NCBI GenBank assembly: GCA_963402885.1
Contig: OY727093.1
Location: 33,045,409-33,109,408, forward strand
Length of the DNA stretch: 64,000 nt
Source: Antedon bifida
Lineage: Eukaryota > Echinodermata > Crinoidea > Comatulida > Antedonidae
Direction of reading: 5' to 3'
Part shown: piece after piece, positions 56,925-64,000 of the stretch
How the letters are laid out: every line of letters begins with the position of its first letter
How positions within the stretch are numbered: the stretch's first letter is position 1
Notes under the pieces: model-generated
Database searches by the model: none
What the model saw: only the letters and a program-made list of their open reading frames with translations
What the model was told of the DNA's origin: nothing
Position numbers and translations under genes: made by a program

Positions 56925-57522
56925 TAGGGCCTACTACATACATCTGAAACTTCAACTAAACTATGCAATACAATTAGGGCCTACTACATACATCTGAAAC
57001 TTCAACTAAACTATGCAATACAATTAGGGCCTACTACATACATCCTAACCCTAACCCTAACTATGCAATACAATTAGGGCCTACTACATACATCTAAAAC
57101 TAAACTATGCAATACAATTAGGGCCTACTACATACATCTAAACTAAACTATGCAATACAATTAGGGCCTACTACATACATCTAAACTAAACTATGCAATA
57201 CAATTAGGGCCTACTACATACATCTGAAACTAAACTATGCAATACAATTAGGGCCTACTACATACATCTGAAACTAAACTATGCAATACAATTAGGGCCT
57301 ACTACATACATCTGAAACTTCAACTAAACTATGCAATACAATTAGGGCCTACTACATACATCCTAACCCTAACCCTAACTATGCAATACAATTAGGGCCT
57401 ACTACATACATCTAAAACTAAACTATGCAATACAATTAGGGCCTACTACATACATCTAAACTAAACTATGCAATACAATTAGGGCCTACTACATACATCT
57501 AAACTAAACTATGCAATACAAT
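56925..57522. repeat. Higher-order repeat with telomere-like inserts
   Basis: About 13 basic units share attagggcctactacataca and ctatgcaatacaa but differ in their middles. The order (ctgaaacttcaac, then cctaaccctaaccctaac, then ctaaaac, then two ctaaac units) appears twice, 317 bp apart (telomere-like parts at 57044 and 57361). Confidence 0.9.
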
Positions 57523-57749
57523 TGCTCTGTACAGGACGCTTTGCGATTTTATCGGAATTTGTATTTGTTTTTTTTAAAATTAATAATCAGCTTTTTATTT
57601 CGTGATTTGAATTCTATACCATGAGGTTATATTAGTAGGGCTACTACCTGTGGAATTTAAAGTAACAACGCAGATGTGACGATACTCTCTAAAAAACACA
57701 ATTTTATTTAATTTTCTTTTTACACTAGAATTGGGTCAAGTGCAGATAG

Positions 57750-58145
57750 ATTTATATCACTAGGTGTTGTACTCAGGTTTACGGAAACTTTGTACCGTAA
57801 CGTACGTAGTACCTGAGGTTAGAAACATGGTTTATATCACGCGTACTAAGGTTTTATACTCAGGTTTACGGGAATGTTGTACCGTAATGGAGTACCGCTG
57901 GTTAAAAACATGGTTTATATCAACCATACTATGGTTTTATACTCAGGTTTACGAGAATGTTTTACCGTAACGGAGTACCTCAGGTTAAAAACATTGTTTA
58001 TATCACCCGTACTATAGGTGTATATACTCAGGTTTACGAGAATGTTGTACCGTAACGGAGTACCTCAGGTTAAAAACATGGTTTAATCACCCGTATTATA
58101 GGTTTTATTACTCGGGTTTACGAGAATGTTGTAACTCAGGTTTAA
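57750..58145. repeat. Diverged 82-88-bp tandem repeat, five copies
   Basis: Copies are anchored on actcaggtttacg at 57771, 57859, 57941, 58026 and (as actcgggtttacg) 58110. Each is followed by ttgtaccgtaacggagtacc-like sequence and ggttaaaaacatggttta. Confidence 0.9.
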
Positions 58146-58192
58146 ACAAGGCCAACAGCCATAAGTCGCGTGCTAAAACGCATAGTGATACC

Positions 58193-58225
58193 GGACCGAC
58201 AGACAGACAGACCGACCGACCGACA
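58193..58225. repeat. GACC/GACA tetranucleotide microsatellite
   Basis: A run of cgac, agac and gacc units at the end of the 82-88-bp repeat region. Confidence 0.9.
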
Positions 58226-60148
58226 TAGTGAACTATAGAGTCGCGTCCACGCGACTAAAAATGGTCAAATCGCTGTTTGAAGTTGGTTAATATGTAAATA
58301 ATCGACCTGATTAATTTTGGTCATGGTCCAGCCAAACGGAATACCAGACATACCTTTACCACCGATTTAGAATAAGTAAAGTGGGAGTAATCTTCTAATT
58401 CTGTGTGTTGATCTTTTATTTTATTTTCGTTATATATGGTCTTATATATAAGACCATGTAGCGCTACATTTCATAAGCTTTAGTTATTTGTATTTGCCAG
58501 TTTATTGTTTAATATTGTCCTTCAGCTAACCCTTCAGCTAACCCTACTCTAAAGTCACTAAAGAATGAACAGTTAATATTATATTTTTAACCGTTTCGTT
58601 AAGTGCTGTAATTTCGTCTGTCAATTGGGAAGGTTTTGTCAGTTCCCAAGAAAAAGTAATTTTTCTGTTCATGCAATAACGATGTTTGTAATAAATATAA
58701 GTGGGAAACCAAAATACACGGAAGTTCAAAAAGGGAAATTTTTGTTTGTCCAGAACTTTTTACATTTTATTTGGTGACAGAATTACTAGACAACATATGA
58801 CAATTGTCCGTGAGGCGGAACCAATTCGTGGTACCGAATCTCCAAATGCGATGGATATGACGAGTTAGGCCTATATCCAGGAAATATTATTCCAGGTACC
58901 ATCCGTATAAATTACATTATTACCTTCCAAGTGACTATGTCGTATGACTATTAGTATATTTATTTCCCAATCCCAATTATCAATATCAGTTGGCACATTA
59001 ATAAAGCGAAACGCATTACAACTAATTTTTTTTTCAATCTTCAAATTGATTTTTTTTCGACAAATTGTTTCTTTTTCTGTTTTGATTAGTGGTTTAAATT
59101 TGATTAATTAGGTCTCACATTCTTCGCAAAGGTGATGGCAAGAAATCTTCCTAAAAACGTAAACCCACACAAAAGTACACTTCAAACTACATTACTTATT
59201 AATAATAATCCCAATGACCTCATTCTCTAACAATTTTATTTTCACTTTACAAAAACATTCAGTGTACTGTAAAACCGAGGGTGCGTGATTTCGAACACTC
59301 ATCAGTTGTTTGTTTAAAAAAAAAAAAATTTGTCCGTGAGTTTTGCTTTCAGTTTTAAAGCCATGATGGTTCTCTGACTCTGGAATTATTGGGGAATTTT
59401 ATTTGCAAATTCAGGAAAGGGAAAAGATTGTCCGAGTTCAAATCGAGGCAGGTTGTGGGAAGAATGCACAATTATTGGAAATGACATCACGGCATAATTA
59501 CACAAATCTAATAGGGAAAGTTTATGTGAGGTCGGTTGTTAACTGGTGTGAGGTCAATAGATAACGATGAAAGTTGAATTTTTGCAGTTAATATAAAGTG
59601 AAGATCAATGACTAAACCGGTATACCATAAATTCACAATATCTAAAAGCTGAAAGAAAACAAAACTAATGCTTGCCTACTTGTTGTAATGCCTCAGTTAA
59701 TCTGTATAAGGAATCATTAATTCCTTCATCCAGGATATGTATCACTGAATGTTCTAAACATGATTGGCGTTCGGGAGAATCAGGGAATGGGAAACAATCA
59801 TTTAACTACATGGATAACAGCGGCAGTTCATATTTGATCTATAAAATTAAGACAGGAATCATCATCTGATTTAAAATAAAAAAGACGCCATATGCATTAT
59901 ATGTATAAGTCTATTACTGTTTCGTGGTTTAATGTGTGTGTTTTTTGTATATACTGTATAGCATTAAATGATATTCAAGGTTATGTTGTAGGATATGACC
60001 GGGACCTATCCTTGAACACAGTCCCAACTGGCATATACAGTAGGTCGGGGTGCCTGTTCATTCATTCGTCTCATTTCACTTATATTCTCTCTTCAATCCA
60101 ATGGTGGCGCCAGGATGTACGCGACGGAGGGTCCATTGCCTGTCGGGG

Positions 60149-60169
60149 GGTTAGGGTTAGGGTTAGGGT
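60149..60169 (+). repeat. Short interstitial telomere-like (TTAGGG) repeat
   Basis: ggttagggttagggttaggg gives about three perfect TTAGGG units, isolated in non-telomeric sequence. Confidence 0.9.
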
Positions 60170-60890
60170 CGACAATTAGAAATTTAAGGGTACTTTTAGT
60201 CGAAAATTTGTGATTGGGCACATTAAGTAGAGTATTGAGAGCTCCTCCTGGTGCCACCGCTGCTGTAATCATCATTCCGAGTCATCATTTTTGTATAGAC
60301 AAGCTTGTTGCTATTGAAAAAGAAATTAAAAATTGAGAAGGGTTAACCATAATGTTCTTTCCAAAATTCTTCCCCCTCCCCCAATAGATAAATATTAGTA
60401 TTTCATATAAAGTTTTAAAAGCTTCAAATTCAATAAACCGTGCTCGATCGTTAACACCATTAAACAAAATTACGCGGTTGGTCTCGGTTTGTCTGGGGAG
60501 TTTTTTATAATTTATTTGCCGTGGGTCCGTGGAGGGCCTATTCCGAATTTCCTCAGAGGACAAATATAAATACCAGAAAAAATCTTCTTACGAATCACTT
60601 TAGTTCAGGTAGCAAACCGGTAGTGTAATCCTGGCCCCGAAGAAATGATATCACAATCACAATCACAGTACGCAATTCAACCTACATACAAATAAAATAA
60701 GTTACCTAATTTTTGAAAGAATTTGTTTATATTATCCACAGGAAAACCAATTTACATCTCAGATTTCTATTTTCATACAATGAGTGATTACTATCAAATA
60801 TAATTTGTAAAAGATCATGCCAGTGCCGTCAACATCATTAGGGATTCTGCTGTAATTTTTTTCTGCTGTGTAAGGGTTAGTTCTTTTCAA

Positions 60891-61086
60891 TTTCAATTTT
60901 TTTCTTTCTTTTTTCGTATTTATATGGCGTTGGATTTTTTGTAATATCACGAACTTTGTAAAAACAATCAATGTTGATGTGCAGTACAACTTGTTCAATC
61001 AACATTGATTGTTTTTACACAAGTTCGTGATATTACAAAAAATCCAACGCCATATAAATACGAAAAAAGAAAGAAAAAAATTGAAA
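60891..61086. repeat. Near-perfect hairpin palindrome: 88-bp arms, 19-bp loop
   Basis: The left arm 60891-60978 and right arm 60998-61086 pair almost without mismatch; for example, tatggcgttggattttttgt pairs with acaaaaaatccaacgccata. It looks like a recent foldback element. No target duplication is clear. Confidence 0.92.
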
Positions 61087-64000
61087 TCAGTCTCGTGAAT
61101 ACAAAATATAAAAGTTTATAATATAGGGGCCTATATATAATGTCGGATTTTTAAAACTGGTATACATTTTTAAATTAGGCCTAATGCCGATTCTTTTTCT
61201 CGTAGTTCAACATAATTTAAATTCTATGATTATCAACTACAAAAATATACTTTGTATTCGTCGACACCTGCCCCGTCACGCATGGCGTATTCTCACGCAT
61301 AGGCCTACAGCATGTAAAACTTGCGCGTTTCCTACAAAATAATTAAACATGCCATGCAAAACCGGTGGCGGGGTAATTAAGTAAGTGTTACACAGCAGCA
61401 CTATTTGGGCGTGTTCGCATTAAGTGAAAAATGATGAAGCCCCTTCAAGACTTTTGGATTTGGAATCAATAGATGATGATTTGGACTAAATTGAGAGAAC
61501 GGCGCCAAAGTGGAAATGGGTTCGTTCATGCCAACGGGAAAGATGTAGGAGTATGACTGATACGTTGACTTAAAGTAATCGTTGAAAGACAACCGAAAAA
61601 ACAAGCAATTCACCCTTTGGATTTTATAGTCCAATCGGTAATAACAATTATACGGTATACTGAGTAACTAATTTTAAACATTATATTTAGCAAAGAATAT
61701 AGTTATCGGTGGTAACTTAAGTCATGAAAGGAAACATTAAAAGGAATAGAATAATTTCATAAGACGTATCCAACGCGATGATAGAAAATGCATTTAAAAT
61801 CAGTTGAAAGCAGGAAGAATCATATTAGTGTCGAATGATGATTTAAAGTAATAATATTTTAGAAAACAATATTAACGTGGTAGCATTCCTCTTGGTAGAA
61901 GAACTTCAATGAATTAATGCATCAAATAACACTGTATATTTTATGATGCGTTTTTAGAGACCAGAATATTAACCAACGAATAAAATTATCTTGGATATTA
62001 TGATATTAAATATCATTAGATAACGTTTTTTATATTGCCTTTTTATTTTTATTTATATTGCTAAAATATAAGATTTGACATACCCTCGGGAATGATATTT
62101 TTCTCTCGTGAATATATATTTCTCGAGCAAAATATCATCCCTCGAATGTTAAATATTATATTTCACCTCTAAGCAGGCAATATCTGTATAATATGCTACT
62201 TTTAAAACATTTTGATCGATGCTGTTGTCAATATCACAGGGCATGTCGTGAGAAGGTTCCATTTTCAAAGACAAACCTGTGTCGTGTATTACTTTATTAA
62301 AAGTTCATCGACCCAAAAATAAAGTTATGGGGTAGGATATGTGTTTAGTTATTATAGAAATTCCGGTGTCTCCAGAAAACTTTGTGACAAACAAAATTAT
62401 TCTTGGCCGATCGTTTAATATTTCGGTCACAAGAGGGCGTTGGCTTATTCATTCATGGTTTTAAACTTTACTTTAGGCCAATTACTTACTGTATTCATTA
62501 TCTAGTATAGACTTCACAAACAAAGGAGGAGTGTGTATTGTTTAATGTGCTGCGCTCGAGAATGTACCAATAACGTATTATTGTGTTTTCTTAATGAAGA
62601 ATTACTAGTTTCAAATAAATCCGAATTTATTTAGTATTTTAGGTAACTATAGGCCGATTGAACATTATTTAATGTTAATAACAGTCAACGAACTGTGTCA
62701 ATTTGTACTGATAAATGACGGCAACCAAACTTTTACTATAGTATAGTATAGTATAACTTGAACATTTCTAAAATTCCTTGTACTTGTTCCTTGTCTTGAG
62801 GATCAGTTTTAGAGTATAGTAATTAATACCTAGTTGATTTTGAAATACCAATTTGGCCACGGTCTGTTGAGATGCACACCCAAAAGATTTCCAAATAAAT
62901 AACTCGTTACAGGGCTTAATCCATGGTTATTAAGGCATCATTATCTGTATTATTAATATGTAGCCTCGGGTAATCTTATGGATGCATCATCGGCGCACGT
63001 ACAGTTTCTCGAGGCTGGTCGGACTTTAAAACTTCTTACCAAGTGAGCGGTGAGCGTGCTTACACATCGAGAAGTCGGTTAGCCGATATCATTTATGCTC
63101 ACTTTAATTGATTGGTCAAAACTGAGTAAAAATTCTATTTCAGGAAAATTCGGAACCCGAATCTTCGGATTACGGATCAACGCCTGCCATCGACCCATTT
63201 GAACCCATTTCGAAATCCATGGATCCGCCACTGGAAATTATTCGTGAACTTATATTTTACGATTGGATAAAACTGCGAATTGCACCGTCCTGTATCGCAA
63301 TGCACTTCAAATCAACATACGCAAAGTTCATAATAATTATGAATGCACCGGATAGACCGCGGTTTATTTAGGAGAAAAGCAATTATGACGGGACATGATT
63401 CCATAGAAGTTAAGCCTGGATTCTAGCAATACATTGTCCAAAAGGGTACTACAGTACACCATTGATGATAATTCGTCCTTTGTTAGGTATGAGGGATGGT
63501 TGAAACAATTAATGTGGAGATTCGCGTCAAAGTTTTGATGAATGCACCATTGATGTTAGATTATTTCATGGAGAATACTGGAGGAATCTGTAATCTCTTT
63601 TATTACCAACATATTCCAAATATCTGCCATTCATAATAATAAAATAAGATGCATAATCCGAAGGTGTGTTACTTAATATCAGAGACTAAACTGTATTATA
63701 TCATAAAGAAGTGTTTAAAACTAACAATAGGTTTTTAAACTAACCCAGTTTTGCAATTCTCAATACAAACGTGTGAGGCCATGGATCGAGAGTGTTCATG
63801 CAATTCCAAAATGGATTTATACCCGGTTTATAGGTTCCTCTTTAAATCAATTGAGTTCTATGTTTCACAATAAGTTATTTTCCTTTTTTTTTTATTGTAA
63901 ATCACAGTCACACATAGCCTAATTTATATTTACAAGCAATGAGTAAATTGTTTGAAATAATTTCCCACGCCACTTAATTTTTCTCATAATCTCATATTTT

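Larger units (their letters stand above)
48272..64000. other. 15.7-kb region without a supported gene
   Basis: I see only short open frames without domain features, conserved motifs or splice continuity. The region holds tandem repeats, two inverted repeats and dispersed repeat pieces, listed separately. The gene B promoter must lie at its left end. A large intron of an unseen gene cannot be excluded. Confidence 0.55.

Noticed and set aside
60285-60563. 92-codon minus-strand open frame
   Set aside because: No domain, signal peptide or repeat pattern, and no neighbouring exons that would join in phase.

Overview
This is animal genomic DNA: AT-rich, with short exons, GT-AG introns and many tandem repeats. 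The gene content (ALDH16A1, ABCB8, a ZP/EGF receptor-like protein), the dense TTAA-flanked MITEs and over 20 copies of the palindrome TAGGCCTA fit a deuterostome invertebrate, most likely an ambulacrarian such as an echinoderm. The species call is inference. All gene models below were built by joining exons by hand across GT-AG sites. Every junction is phase-consistent and each complete model sums to an exact multiple of three.

Layout. Positions 1-2043 (+) hold the last four coding exons of ALDH16A1, entered through a 32-bp minisatellite. Positions 2451-5066 are a 44-bp satellite. Positions 5481-13122 (+) hold a complete 15-exon ABCB8, a mitochondrial half-size ABC transporter of 740 aa. Its penultimate exon is preceded by 32 tandem copies of its own 3' splice site plus exon start. 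Positions 13761-14030 (+) encode a small two-TM protein, followed by a 78-bp repeat array. Positions 15134-21086 (-) hold 'gene A', a 9-exon secreted protein of 528 aa. A dead non-LTR retrotransposon lies just upstream of it at about 21245-23692 (+). Positions 26537-48271 (-) hold 'gene B', a 27-exon protein of 1318 aa with signal peptide, the same N-terminal module as gene A, 12 EGF domains, a ZP domain, a furin-type site, one TM segment and a short tail. Positions 48272-64000 carry no gene I can support, only tandem and inverted repeats.

Relationships. Genes A and B are tandem paralogs on the same strand. Their first eight exon boundaries match in phase, including a 41-nt microexon, except for one intron present only in B. 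A keeps only the N-terminal module with its own C-terminus; B adds EGF, ZP and membrane parts. ALDH16A1 and ABCB8 are unrelated metabolic and mitochondrial neighbours.

The most striking signal is that tandem duplications repeatedly start at exon/intron junctions and carry the splice site with them. I see this at the ALDH16A1 acceptor (about 7 copies), the ABCB8 exon 12 donor (2 copies), the ABCB8 exon 14 acceptor (33 copies) and a gene B EGF-exon donor (2 copies). This produces arrays of decoy splice sites that the spliceosome must ignore or use.
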